NCBI GenBank assembly: GCA_009836625.1
Contig: VXVC01000004.1
Coordinates: 186,001 to 250,000, forward strand
DNA: 64,000 nucleotides
Source: Holophagales bacterium
GTDB lineage: Bacteria > Acidobacteriota > Thermoanaerobaculia > Multivoradales > Multivoraceae
Direction: 5' to 3'
In this document: one piece after another, positions 42,761 to 53,310 of the stretch
Numbering within the stretch: the stretch's first letter is position 1
How the letters are laid out: every line of letters starts with the position of its first letter
Made by a program: the position numbers and the translations under genes
The notes under the pieces: generated by a model
Databases searched by the model: none
What the model saw: the letters and a program-made list of their open reading frames with translations, nothing else
Told to the model about the DNA's origin: nothing

Positions 42761-44440
42761 ATGTCCCATCCGTCCATCGAACCGTCGAGGCACGCCCCCT
42801 GCGGTCTGTTCACACTGTTTGCGCTCGCGGCCCTCGTGCTGCTGGTGGCGGCGCCGGCCGCGGCCGCGGAAGACGAGGAAGAACCGAAGCTGGTGGAGCC
42901 GGCACCGCCGCGACCGGACGGCGAGGGGCAGGGGCCGTTCGACCGCCTGATCCTGCGCGGCGTGATGGTGGTCGACGGGACCGGCGCTCCGCCGATGGGG
43001 CCCGTGGACATCGTCATCGAGGGCAACCGGATCGAGGAGATCAAGAGCCTCGGCATGGCCAACACCGAGATCGACGAGAGCAGGCGCCCGAAGGACGCCG
43101 ACCATGAGCTCGATCTCTCCGGTTCCTGGGTGCTTCCGGGTCTGGTCGACCTCCACGTTCACACCGGCGGCGTGCCGAAGGCCCCGCGGGCCGACTACGT
43201 CTACAAGCTGTGGCTGGCCCACGGCATCACGACGGCGCGCGGCGTGCCCACCGGCCCGCTCGAGTGGGACCTGAGCGAGAAGGAGCGGAGCCGCAGGAAC
43301 GAGATCACCGCGCCGCGCTTCGTCTCCTATCAGCGTCCGGGCGGCGGCAAGGAGTGGAAGGACCGGGACATCCGCACCCCCGCCGACGCACGCGAGTGGG
43401 TGCGCTACGCCCACGAGAAGGGCGTGGACGGTCTCAAGCTCGGTGCGTTTCCGCCGAAGATCATGGCGGCGCTGCTGGACGAGTCGAGGAGCCTGGGCAT
43501 GGGATCGACCGCCCACCTCGACCAGATGGGGGTCGCCCACATGAACGCGATCGATTCGGCGCGGCTCGGGCTGGTCGGGATGACCCACTTCTACGGGCTG
43601 TTCGAGTCGATGTATGAAGGCCACGACGTGCAGCCCTGGCCGGCAGAGATGAACTACATGGACGAACAGTTCCGGTTCGGCCAGGTCGCTCGGCAGTGGA
43701 GCATGGTCGAGCCCGGCGGCGAGCGCTGGAACGCCCTGCTGGAGGAGTTCCTGGAGCTCGATTTCTTCATCAACCCGACGATGACGATCTACTCGGCCGG
43801 CCGCGACGTGATGCGGGCGCGCAACGCCGACTGGCACGCGGACTACACGCTGCCCAGCCTGGCCGAGTTCTACGCTCCCAGCCGCCTCGACCACGGTTCC
43901 TACTGGTTCTACTGGACCACCTGGGACGAGGTGGCCTGGAAGAACTTCTACCGTGTGTGGATGCAGTTTCTGAATGAGTACAAGAACCGCGGTGGCCGCG
44001 TCACCGTCGGTTCGGACTCGGGGTTCATCTACCAGACCTACGGTTTCGGCACGATCCTCGAACTGGAGATGCTGCAGGAGGCGGGCTTCCATCCACTCGA
44101 GGTGATCCGTTCGGCGACGATGAACGGCGCCGAGGAACTCGCGAAGGCGAGCGGCCAGGACATCGAGTTCGGGATCGTGCGCGAGGGGATGCTCGCCGAC
44201 CTCCTGGTCGTGGACGAGAACCCGATCGCCAACCTGAAGGTGCTGTACGGAACCGGCGCGGTCCGGCTGAACGACGACACCGGCCGTCCGGAACGGGTCG
44301 GCGGCGTCCGCTACACGATCAAGGACGGCATCGTCTACGACGCAAAGAAACTGCTCGCGGACGTGGCGGATATGGTTGCCGCCGAGCGAATGAAACCCCA
44401 AGCGCCGCCGCAGGAGACGGCGGGAGGCGTCCAGCCCTAG
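42761..44440 (+). CDS. Exported metal-dependent amidohydrolase
   Basis: The 559-residue protein starts at the ATG at 42761, behind a strong GGAGG; it has a signal peptide (cleavage near 'AAAAE'). 'LVDLHVHTGG' is the metal-binding HxH motif of amidohydrolases, 'DGLKLGAFPPKIMAALLDES' the position of the bridging Lys, 'STAHLDQMGVAH' the next His pair, and 'TVGSDSGF' the Asp; 'GTILELEMLQEAGFHPLEVIRSATMNGAEELA' and 'IEFGIVREGMLADLLVVDENP' complete the composite domain. The substrate, a cyclic amide or peptide-like compound, is unknown. It is followed by an alpha/beta hydrolase gene after 11 bases. Confidence 0.88.
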   Translation: MSHPSIEPSRHAPCGLFTLFALAALVLLVAAPAAAAEDEEEPKLVEPAPPRPDGEGQGPFDRLILRGVMVVDGTGAPPMGPVDIVIEGNRIEEIKSLGMANTEIDESRRPKDADHELDLSGSWVLPGLVDLHVHTGGVPKAPRADYVYKLWLAHGITTARGVPTGPLEWDLSEKERSRRNEITAPRFVSYQRPGGGKEWKDRDIRTPADAREWVRYAHEKGVDGLKLGAFPPKIMAALLDESRSLGMGSTAHLDQMGVAHMNAIDSARLGLVGMTHFYGLFESMYEGHDVQPWPAEMNYMDEQFRFGQVARQWSMVEPGGERWNALLEEFLELDFFINPTMTIYSAGRDVMRARNADWHADYTLPSLAEFYAPSRLDHGSYWFYWTTWDEVAWKNFYRVWMQFLNEYKNRGGRVTVGSDSGFIYQTYGFGTILELEMLQEAGFHPLEVIRSATMNGAEELAKASGQDIEFGIVREGMLADLLVVDENPIANLKVLYGTGAVRLNDDTGRPERVGGVRYTIKDGIVYDAKKLLADVADMVAAERMKPQAPPQETAGGVQP

Positions 44441-44451
44441 GAGAACCCAAG

Positions 44452-45315
44452 ATGAAGAACGTGTTCGCAGTCCTGACCGTCACCCTCCTCCTCGCCGCGC
44501 CGCTCTCGGCCGGCTCGGACGCCAGGGTGCACGCCGACGTCGTGTACGGCCACAAGATGGGCATGGCGTTGACCTTCGACGCGATCGTGCCGGCCGAGCA
44601 GAACGGCGCCGCCGTGCTGTTCATGGTCAGCGGCGGCTGGTTCTCCCGCTGGTCCGACCCGCATCAGATCGTGGCCGGCCAGGGCGGCCGTGCCGGCGCG
44701 GTCGGCGAGCTCCTGGACGACGGCTACGCCGTGTTCATGGTTCGCCACGGCTCGGCGCCCCTGTTCAAGGTGCCCGATGCGGTCGCCGACGTGCGGCGAG
44801 CGGTTCGCTACATCCGCCTGAACGCTGACGACTTCGGGATCGACCCGGACCGGATGGGCGTGTTCGGCGGCAGCGCCGGCGGCCACCTGTCGCTGATGCT
44901 CGGCAACGCTTCCGATGAAGGCGACGAGACGAGCAAGGACCCGATCGAGCAGACCGGCAACCGGGTGGCGGCCGTCGTCGCCTACTTCCCGCCCGTCGAC
45001 CTGCAGGGAATCACCGGACCGAACGAGCGCTTTCCGGCTCTCGACTTCGATCCGGCCAAGGCCGCCGACATCTCGCCGGTCCTGTTCGTCAGCGAAGACG
45101 ACCCGCCGACCCTGCTGATCCACGGCGACCAGGACCAGCTCGTGCCGATCAGCAACAGCGAGAGGATCAAGGCCGCCTTCGACGAGGCGAACGTCACCTC
45201 GAAGCTGATCGTCATCGAGGGCGCCGCCCACGGCTTCCGCGGCGAGGACGGTCAGCGCGCCTCGAGTGCGCTCGTCGCCTGGTTCAACGAGCATCTTGGC
45301 GTGTCGGGCGACTGA
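44452..45315 (+). CDS. Exported alpha/beta hydrolase (esterase/acetylxylan-type)
   Basis: The 287-residue protein has a signal peptide ('VFAVLTVTLLLAAPLSAGS'). 'AAVLFMVSGGWFSRW' is the oxyanion-type region, 'MGVFGGSAGGHLSLML' the Ser nucleophile elbow, 'PPTLLIHGDQDQLVPISNSERI' the acid residue, and 'IEGAAHGFRGEDGQ' the catalytic His. The layout is that of small-ester lipases in the BD-FAE/hormone-sensitive-lipase line. It probably works in the periplasm after the amidohydrolase, with which it is likely co-transcribed. Its stop lies one base from the opposing acyl-CoA ligase stop. Confidence 0.88.
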   Translation: MKNVFAVLTVTLLLAAPLSAGSDARVHADVVYGHKMGMALTFDAIVPAEQNGAAVLFMVSGGWFSRWSDPHQIVAGQGGRAGAVGELLDDGYAVFMVRHGSAPLFKVPDAVADVRRAVRYIRLNADDFGIDPDRMGVFGGSAGGHLSLMLGNASDEGDETSKDPIEQTGNRVAAVVAYFPPVDLQGITGPNERFPALDFDPAKAADISPVLFVSEDDPPTLLIHGDQDQLVPISNSERIKAAFDEANVTSKLIVIEGAAHGFRGEDGQRASSALVAWFNEHLGVSGD

Positions 45316-45316
45316 G

Positions 45317-46939
<1,623 letters not shown>

Positions 46940-47019
46940 CGCGGCGCTCCAGGGTGCGGCAGTTCCGGGGTATTGGCGGGTGTCGGAGCGGTACCTTAGC
47001 GACTCCACGACGGCCCGCG

Positions 47020-47025
47020 TAGACT
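47020..47025 (+). promoter_or_regulatory. -10-like hexamer TAGACT before hyuB
   Basis: TAGACT ends 6 bases before the ATG at 47032, with no Shine-Dalgarno sequence, so the message is probably leaderless. Confidence 0.5.
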
Positions 47026-47031
47026 GCGCCG

Positions 47032-48573
47032 ATGGATCCCGTCCGCCTGGAGTTGTTCTCGAACCGGTTCGGGGCCATCGCGTCCGAGATGGGCGTGATG
47101 CTGCAGCGGACGGCGATGTCGGTGAACGTCAAGGAGCGCCTCGATTTCTCGTGCGGGATGCTCGACGCGGAAGGGCGGCTGCTGGTCAATGCGCCGCACA
47201 TTCCGGTCCACCTCGGCGCGCTCGGCGAATGCGTGCGACGGGTCGCGGCGGAACTCGAGCTGGGCGAAGGCTGTGTCGCTGTGACCAACCACCCCGGCTA
47301 CGGTGGATCCCACCTGCCCGACATCACGGTCATCTCCCCGGTGCTGGTCGGCGGCCGGCTGCTGGGTTACGTCGCCAACCGGGCCCACCACGCTGAACTG
47401 GGCGGCATCCGGCCGGGATCGATGCCACCCGAGGCCCGCAACCTGGCGGAAGAGGGTGTGGTCATCGCGCCTCAGTATCTGGTGCGGAGAGGGGAGCCGC
47501 AGTGGGAGCGGATCGAAGCACTGCTCAGCCGAGGCCCGGCGCCCTCCCGCTCGGTGGCCGAGAACCTGGCCGACCTGGGAGCCGCGGTGGCCGCCAACCG
47601 GCGCGGGGTGGCGGCCCTTCGCCAGCTCGCCGCGGACGCCGGTGAGGAGGAGGTGTGCCGTTACATGTCTGCGCTCTACTCCCGCGCCGCCGACCGCATG
47701 CGCTCCGCGCTGGGGGACCACGTTCGGAACACCGGCCGCCAGTCGTTCCACGCCCGCGAACGCCTGGACGACGGTTCGCCGATCGAGGTCGAGGTGACGG
47801 TGGATCGCGGTTCGGCGCGGATCGACTTCACGGGCAGCGCTCCCGTCCACTCCGGCAATCTGAACGCCACTCCGGCGATCGTCCGGAGCGCCACGATCTA
47901 CGTGCTGCGGCTGCTGATCGGCGTGCCGCTCCAACTCAACGAGGGGCTGCTCGAACCGGTCGAGATCGAGATCCCGCGCGGCATGCTGAACCCGGAGTTC
48001 CCGGCCGATCCGGGGCGCTGTCCGGCTGTCGTCGGCGGAAACGTCGAGACCAGTCAGCGGATCGTCGACACCCTGATCAAGGCGCTTGGACTCTGTGCCT
48101 GCGGGCAGGGAACGATGAACAACACCCTGTTCGGCGACGATTCGTTCGGCTACTACGAGACGGTCGGCGGCGGTGCGGGAGCCGGGCCGGGATTCCGGGG
48201 GGCGAGCGGCGTCCATACCCACATGACGAACACGCGCATCACCGACCCCGAAGTGCTCGAGCACCGCTATCCCGTGCGTCTCGAGCGGTTCGCCGTGCGC
48301 CGCGGATCGGGCGGCCCTGGCCGCTATCCCGGCGGCGACGGCCTGCGCCGGGAGCTGCGGTTTCTTGTGCCGCAACAGGTCTCGGTGCTCGGCCAGCACC
48401 GGGTGGAGCGCCCCTACGGCGTCGAAGGCGGGGAGAGCGGCAGTGTCGGCCGCGCGCGTATCCTGCGTGCCGCGGGCGGTGTCCGCGAACTTGCCTCGGT
48501 CGACCAGGCGGACGTCATGCCCGGCGACCTCCTGGTGCTCGAAACGCCGGGCGGCGGCGCTTGGGGGGGATAG
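47032..48573 (+). CDS. Hydantoinase B/oxoprolinase family protein without a partner A subunit
   Basis: The 513-residue protein matches the HyuB/oxoprolinase beta family, which opens 5-oxoproline, hydantoin or related rings with ATP from the A subunit, or forms acetone carboxylase. 'AIASEMGVMLQRTAMSVNVKERLDFSCGMLDAEGRLLVNAPHIPVHLGALGECV' is the family opening. 'NHPGYGGSHLPDITVI' holds the conserved Gly-rich and His/Asp residues, and 'GCGQGTMNN'-like 'CACGQGTMNN' is present. The A subunit that normally precedes or follows it is absent from both sides (acyl-CoA ligase upstream, acyl-CoA dehydrogenase downstream). The stop TAG is part of a TAGAAT hexamer. Confidence 0.88.
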   Translation: MDPVRLELFSNRFGAIASEMGVMLQRTAMSVNVKERLDFSCGMLDAEGRLLVNAPHIPVHLGALGECVRRVAAELELGEGCVAVTNHPGYGGSHLPDITVISPVLVGGRLLGYVANRAHHAELGGIRPGSMPPEARNLAEEGVVIAPQYLVRRGEPQWERIEALLSRGPAPSRSVAENLADLGAAVAANRRGVAALRQLAADAGEEEVCRYMSALYSRAADRMRSALGDHVRNTGRQSFHARERLDDGSPIEVEVTVDRGSARIDFTGSAPVHSGNLNATPAIVRSATIYVLRLLIGVPLQLNEGLLEPVEIEIPRGMLNPEFPADPGRCPAVVGGNVETSQRIVDTLIKALGLCACGQGTMNNTLFGDDSFGYYETVGGGAGAGPGFRGASGVHTHMTNTRITDPEVLEHRYPVRLERFAVRRGSGGPGRYPGGDGLRRELRFLVPQQVSVLGQHRVERPYGVEGGESGSVGRARILRAAGGVRELASVDQADVMPGDLLVLETPGGGAWGG

Positions 48574-48606
48574 AATGCCCGCCCGTCCCCGAGATCGGGA
48601 CGCTCC

Positions 48607-48641
48607 CAGTCAGCCAACAGGGCCAGTCAGCAGCCAACAGG
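48607..48641. repeat. Two imperfect direct repeats in the leader of the next gene
   Basis: The unit CAGTCAG-CCAACAGG occurs at 48607-48621 and again at 48624-48641, the second with three extra bases (CAG) inside. Both lie in the roughly 75-base leader before the ATG at 48652. A TAGAAT hexamer at 48571-48576 is the nearest -10-like element. Whether the repeats have a role is not known. Confidence 0.6.
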
Positions 48642-48651
48642 AGCAGAGTCG

Positions 48652-50523
48652 ATGAGCCAGCAGCAGGTTCAGGTCAGCGAAGAGAAGGCGCGCGCGGTCG
48701 CCGAGGAATCCCGGCAGAAGGAGTGGAAGAACCCTTCCTTCATGAAGGAGCTCTTCCTGGGCAACTTCCGCTTCGACCTGATCAGCCCCTATCCGTCCCG
48801 CGACGAGTGGCGGCCGGAGTTCGAGTCGTTCTACTCCGCGCTGACGGACTTCCTTCGCGACGAGGTCGATCCGGTAGAGATCGACGTCTCGGAGGACTAC
48901 CCCGACCACGTGATCGACGGCCTCGCCCGGCTCGGCGCCTTCGGCATGAAGATCCCGACGGAGTACGGCGGCCTCGGGTTCGACCAGGTCGAGTACGCCC
49001 AGGTGATGGAACTGATCGGCTCGTTCGACGGCAACCTGACCGCCCTGCTCTCGGCTCACCAGTCGATCGGCGTGCCGCAGCCGGTCAACCTGTTCGGCAC
49101 CGAGGAGCTGAAACGGAAGTACCTGCCGCGTTGCGCTGCGGGCGAGATTTCCGCCTTCGCCCTGACCGAGCCGGAGGTCGGTTCCGATCCGGCAAGGCTC
49201 TCGACGTCCGCCGTGCTCGACGGCGACTTCTATGTGCTGAACGGCACGAAGCTCTGGTGCACGAACGGCACGAAGGCGAAGCTGCTCGTCGTCATGGCGA
49301 TGGACCCGGTGACCGAGAAGATCAGCTCATTCGTCGTCGAGACCGCTTGGGAGGGTGTCGAGGTCGAGCGCCGCTGCCACTTCATGGGACTGAACGCACT
49401 CGCCAACGGCGTCATCACCTTCGACAACGTGAAGGTGCCGAAGGAGAACCTGATCGGCAAGGAGGGCAGGGGGCTCAAGATCGCCCTCACGACTCTGAAC
49501 GACGGTCGCCTGTCGATTCCGAACAGCTCGGTCGGCGCCGCCAAGTACTGTCTCAAGGCGGTGCGCGAGTTCGGCAGCAGCCGGATCCAGTGGGGCGTGC
49601 CGATCGGAAAGCACGAGGCGATCGCGCAGAAGATCTCCGACATCGCGGCCTACACCTTCGCGATGGAGGCGATCGTCAAGCTGGCCAGCCACATGTCGAA
49701 CGACAAGCGACTCGACCTGCGCCTCGAGAGTGCCGCCTGCAAGGAGTGGAACACCTGGCGCGGCTGGCAGATCATCGACGAGACGATGCAGGTGCGGGGC
49801 GGCCGCGGCTACGAGACGGAATCGTCCCTGCGGGATCGCGGCGAGGACCCGGTCGGGATCGAGCGGATGATGCGGGACTTCCGGATCAACCGAATCTTCG
49901 AGGGCTCCAGCGAGATCATGCACCTGATCATGGCCCGCGAGGCGGTGGACAAGCACCTGCAGGTGGCGGGCACCTTGATCGACCGGCGAGCCGGCACGGG
50001 CGCCAAGCTCCTGGCATTGCCGAAGATCGGCCTGTTCTACGCCTGGTGGTATCCGACCCGCTGGCTGGCCTGGAGCCGCTGGCCCCGCTACGCGGGGTAC
50101 GGGAAGTACGGGAAGCACCTCCGCTTCATCGATCGGGCGGCGCGCAAGCTGGCGCGCGAGAGCTTCCACGGGATGCTCGTCTACCGGGAGAAGATGGAGC
50201 GTCGGCAGATGTTCCTGTTCCGGCTCGTCGACGTCGTCAACGAGCTGTTCGCGATGGCCGCCTCGGTCTCCCGCGCCCATTCCGAGGAGCAGGCGGGCAC
50301 GGCGGACGCAGCTCACTCCGCGGCGCTCTGCGACCTCTTCTGCCGCATGTCGCGGCGGCGGGTGAAGCAGCTCTTCCGCGAGCTGTGGCACAACGAGGAC
50401 GACCTGAAGTACCGGACCGCGCAGGATGTGATGGGAGGCCGGCACATCGGCCGCGAGAAGCTCCTGGACGACCTCGATCCTTCGGGCCGGGCTCCGCGCC
50501 GGGCAGCGGCCGCCGCTTCCTAG
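48652..50523 (+). CDS. Large acyl-CoA dehydrogenase (VLCAD/ACAD9-like)
   Basis: The 623-residue protein has the usual dehydrogenase core at about residues 45-430 ('FALTEPEVGSDPARLSTSAVLDGDFYVLNGTKLWCTNGTKA', 'FMGLNALANGVITFDNVKVPKENLIG', and the catalytic Glu in 'INRIFEGSSEIMHLIM'). About 190 extra residues follow, with 'LFYAWWYPTRWLAWSRWPRYAGYGKYGKHLRFIDRAARKLAR' and a helical end; a similar extension in very-long-chain enzymes binds membranes. So it probably works on long acyl chains at the inner membrane. It follows hyuB and is 6 bases upstream of rimO. Confidence 0.92.
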   Translation: MSQQQVQVSEEKARAVAEESRQKEWKNPSFMKELFLGNFRFDLISPYPSRDEWRPEFESFYSALTDFLRDEVDPVEIDVSEDYPDHVIDGLARLGAFGMKIPTEYGGLGFDQVEYAQVMELIGSFDGNLTALLSAHQSIGVPQPVNLFGTEELKRKYLPRCAAGEISAFALTEPEVGSDPARLSTSAVLDGDFYVLNGTKLWCTNGTKAKLLVVMAMDPVTEKISSFVVETAWEGVEVERRCHFMGLNALANGVITFDNVKVPKENLIGKEGRGLKIALTTLNDGRLSIPNSSVGAAKYCLKAVREFGSSRIQWGVPIGKHEAIAQKISDIAAYTFAMEAIVKLASHMSNDKRLDLRLESAACKEWNTWRGWQIIDETMQVRGGRGYETESSLRDRGEDPVGIERMMRDFRINRIFEGSSEIMHLIMAREAVDKHLQVAGTLIDRRAGTGAKLLALPKIGLFYAWWYPTRWLAWSRWPRYAGYGKYGKHLRFIDRAARKLARESFHGMLVYREKMERRQMFLFRLVDVVNELFAMAASVSRAHSEEQAGTADAAHSAALCDLFCRMSRRRVKQLFRELWHNEDDLKYRTAQDVMGGRHIGREKLLDDLDPSGRAPRRAAAAAS

Positions 50524-50529
50524 GGAACC

Positions 50530-51993
50530 GTGTCGACCCCCGTGAGGAGGGTGGAGGCCGGTCCGCCGGTCGACGCGGCCGGACACCGTGTCGGTCTGGT
50601 CAGTCTCGGCTGCGCGAAGAACCACGTCGACAGCGAGGTCATGCTCGGAGTCCTCGATGGCCAGGGCTTCGAACTGGTCGAGGACCTGGACCGGGCCGAC
50701 ACGGTGATCGTGAACACGTGCGGCTTCATCGACGAGGCCCGGGAGGAATCGATCGACGCCATCCTCGACGCCGCGGCCCGCAAGGCGGATGCCGCCGGAC
50801 CGGTGCGGCAGGTGCTGGTCGCGGGCTGCATGGCCAATCGCTACGGCCGGGAGCTTGCGACGGAGATCCCGGAGATCGACGGCTTCGTCGATCTCGATTC
50901 GCTGAGGCAGGTCGGCGCCCTGGTGCAGCTCGGCGGTGCGCCGGCGCCGGAGCCGGCCGCGTCCCACCTGGTGTTCGACCATCGCGACTCCCGGTTGTTG
51001 ACCACCAGGGGCTACGCGTACCTCAAGGTCGCCGAGGGCTGCAACAACCCGTGCACCTTCTGCGCCATTCCCGTCTGGCGAGGACGCCTGCGCAGCCGGC
51101 CGGTCGGGAGTCTGGTCCTCGAGGCGCGGGACCTGGTCGAGCGGGGCGCTCGCGAACTGGTCCTGGTAGCCCAGGACACGACTCGCTACGGCGAGGATCT
51201 GGGCTATGGCCGGCGCGGTCTCCTGCGCCTGGTGGAGGCGTTGCTCGAAGAGACGGACGCGGACTGGATCCGGTTCCTCTACGCCTATCCGACGACTCTG
51301 GACGAGTCCCTGCTGCGGCTCATGGCGAGCGAGCCGCGAGTGGCGTCCTACCTCGACATGCCGCTGCAGCACAGCGACCGGGAAGTACTGCGGGCGATGC
51401 GCCGGGGCGGATCGGCGGACCGCTACCGGCGGATCTTCGAGCGGGCGCGCGAACTCGACCCGGAGATCAGCCTGCGGACGACCTTCATCGTCGGCTTTCC
51501 CGGCGAGGACGAAGCCGCGTTCGAGAGGCTGCTCGGGTTCGTCTCCGAAGTCCGCTTCGACCACCTCGGCGCCTTCGCCTACAGTCCCGAGAGCGACACG
51601 CCGTCGGCGTCACTGCCGGACCAGGTGCCGCGCCGGATCGCGGGGGAACGGAAGGCGCGCCTGCTTGAGTTGCAGCGGAGCATCGCGCTGGAACGCCGCG
51701 GGCGACTTGTCGGCAGGACCCTGCCGATGCTGATCGAGGGACCGTGCGAAGAGACCGAGCACCTGCTTCAGGCGCGGCACCAGGGGCTGGCGCCGGAGGT
51801 CGATGGCCGCGTCCTGATCAACGACGTGGCCCGCGACGGTCAGCGGACTCCCGGGCTGGCCGCGTTCACAGCCGGCCGGATCGTCGACGTGGAGATCACC
51901 GACGCCTTCGCCGACGACTCCGTCGGTCGTATCGTGGGCTTCGACGCGGCCGCCTCAACGGCCGGGTCGGCGGCCGCGGAGGCAGGCTCCTGA
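50530..51993 (+). CDS. rimO: Ribosomal protein S12 methylthiotransferase RimO
   Basis: The 487-residue radical-SAM enzyme adds a methylthio group to an Asp of ribosomal protein S12. The N-terminal cluster ligands are visible as Cys28, Cys64 and Cys100 ('SLGCAKNHVDSE', 'VNTCGFID', 'VAGCMANRYG'), and the radical-SAM motif 'CNNPCTFC' is at 171-178. A C-terminal TRAM domain is expected ('LVGRTLPMLIEG...GLAPEVDGRVLI'). The start is a GTG at 50530. Its stop shares a base with the ribF ATG (TGATG), so ribF is coupled to it. Confidence 0.93.
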   Translation: MSTPVRRVEAGPPVDAAGHRVGLVSLGCAKNHVDSEVMLGVLDGQGFELVEDLDRADTVIVNTCGFIDEAREESIDAILDAAARKADAAGPVRQVLVAGCMANRYGRELATEIPEIDGFVDLDSLRQVGALVQLGGAPAPEPAASHLVFDHRDSRLLTTRGYAYLKVAEGCNNPCTFCAIPVWRGRLRSRPVGSLVLEARDLVERGARELVLVAQDTTRYGEDLGYGRRGLLRLVEALLEETDADWIRFLYAYPTTLDESLLRLMASEPRVASYLDMPLQHSDREVLRAMRRGGSADRYRRIFERARELDPEISLRTTFIVGFPGEDEAAFERLLGFVSEVRFDHLGAFAYSPESDTPSASLPDQVPRRIAGERKARLLELQRSIALERRGRLVGRTLPMLIEGPCEETEHLLQARHQGLAPEVDGRVLINDVARDGQRTPGLAAFTAGRIVDVEITDAFADDSVGRIVGFDAAASTAGSAAAEAGS

Positions 51994-52931
51994 TGCAGGC
52001 CATCCGCGACGCCATCGCCTCGACCGAGCTGCCGCGCGGCGTCATTGCGACGATCGGCAACTACGACGGCATCCACATCGGGCAGCAGAGCGTGCTCGAG
52101 ATGGTCACGGGCCGCGCGCGCGAGCTCGGGGCACCCTCAGCCGTCATCACGTTCGACCCTCATCCGCTGAGCGTCGTCCGTCCGGACGACGCGCCGCCGC
52201 GGCTCGTGACTCAGGCGCAGAAGGAGGATCTGCTTCGGGATGCGGGCCTGGACTACGTGCTGACGATCGGCTTCACCCATGAGTTCTCGAACACCCGGGC
52301 GCGGACGTTCGTCCGGGACTTCCTGCACGGGCGACTGGCGGTCGCCGAGCTCTACGTCGGCTCGCACTTCACGTTCGGCCGCAGACGGGAAGGCGACATC
52401 GCGCTGCTCAGGGAGATGGGCGCGTCCCTCGGCTTCGCCGCGGTGGAGATGGACGAGGTTCGGACCGCCGGTGAGCGGGTTTCCAGCAGCCGTATTCGGA
52501 GTCTGGTCCTCGACGGCCGGATCGAGGAGGCGAACGCCCTCCTCGGCCGCCCGTACACGATGACGGGCACGATCGCCCAGGGTGACCGCATGGGCCAGCG
52601 GCTCGGCTGGCCGACGATCAACCTGGCGCCCGAGAACGAGCTCTACCCCCACAACGGCGTCTACGTGACCAGGGTCTACTTCCCGAGCTTCGAGGCGACC
52701 TTCCGGTCGGTCACGAACATCGGCACCCGGCCTACCGTCTACGAGAACTACAGGCGGGTGATCGAGAGCCACATCCTCGACTTTTCGAGCGACGTGTACG
52801 GCGAGCAGGTGCACCTCTCCTTCTGCCGTCACCTGCGGGAGGAGAAGCTCTTCTCGTCCATGATGGACCTCTCCGCCCAGATCGGCCGCGACGCCGACGC
52901 CGCGAGGGAGTATTTTCGACGAACGGACTAG
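51993..52931 (+). CDS. ribF: Bifunctional riboflavin kinase/FAD synthetase
   Basis: The 312-residue protein makes FMN and FAD from riboflavin. The N-terminal FAD synthetase part has 'ATIGNYDGIHIGQQSVL' (HIGH-like nucleotide site) and 'VGSHFTFGRRREGDIALLRE' with 'VSSSRIRSLVLDGRIEEANALLGRPY'. The C-terminal kinase domain has 'GQRLGWPTINLAPENELYPHNGVYVTRV' and 'SVTNIGTRPTVYENYRRVIESHILDF'. The ATG overlaps the rimO stop. FAD is the cofactor of the many acyl-CoA dehydrogenases here. Confidence 0.94.
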   Translation: MQAIRDAIASTELPRGVIATIGNYDGIHIGQQSVLEMVTGRARELGAPSAVITFDPHPLSVVRPDDAPPRLVTQAQKEDLLRDAGLDYVLTIGFTHEFSNTRARTFVRDFLHGRLAVAELYVGSHFTFGRRREGDIALLREMGASLGFAAVEMDEVRTAGERVSSSRIRSLVLDGRIEEANALLGRPYTMTGTIAQGDRMGQRLGWPTINLAPENELYPHNGVYVTRVYFPSFEATFRSVTNIGTRPTVYENYRRVIESHILDFSSDVYGEQVHLSFCRHLREEKLFSSMMDLSAQIGRDADAAREYFRRTD

Positions 52932-52958
52932 TTGTAACGGACACGAGGAACCGAACCG

Positions 52959-53288
52959 ATGGCAAGTGAGCAGATCTTCAATGTGGACAGTCAGAGCTTC
53001 GAGGATCAGGTACTGGGGTCGGAGACCCCGGTGCTGGTCGACTTCTGGGCGACCTGGTGCGGCCCGTGCCGGATGGTGGCGCCGATCCTGGACGAGCTGG
53101 CCGGCGAGTACGACGGGCGCCTCCGCATCGCCAAGCTCGACGTCGACCACGCCCAGGACGTGGCCGTTCGTTACGGCGTGCAGGGCATTCCGCACTTCAT
53201 CCTGTTCAAGGATGGCGAGATCCTGGGCCGCATGACCGGCGCCGCGCCGAAGATGCGGTTCGAGGCCTTCCTCAACGACCACGTCTAA
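52959..53288 (+). CDS. trxA: Thioredoxin
   Basis: The 109-residue protein carries 'VLVDFWATWCGPCRMVAPILDELA' with the active-site CGPC and 'YGVQGIPHFILFKDGEI' with the cis-Pro. There is no signal peptide, so it is cytosolic. It is a likely electron donor for the APS reductase at 19127, as thioredoxins are for that family, although the genes are far apart. It follows ribF by 27 bases and precedes the M24 peptidase gene by 22. Confidence 0.95.
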   Translation: MASEQIFNVDSQSFEDQVLGSETPVLVDFWATWCGPCRMVAPILDELAGEYDGRLRIAKLDVDHAQDVAVRYGVQGIPHFILFKDGEILGRMTGAAPKMRFEAFLNDHV

Positions 53289-53310
53289 TCCGGGCTCCGG
53301 CGCCGGTGGG

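Noticed and set aside
47655..51668. A 1337-codon open frame overlapping hyuB, an acyl-CoA dehydrogenase and rimO
   Set aside because: It spans three well-supported genes in another frame, and its Arg/Gly/Pro-rich translation has no recognisable domain.
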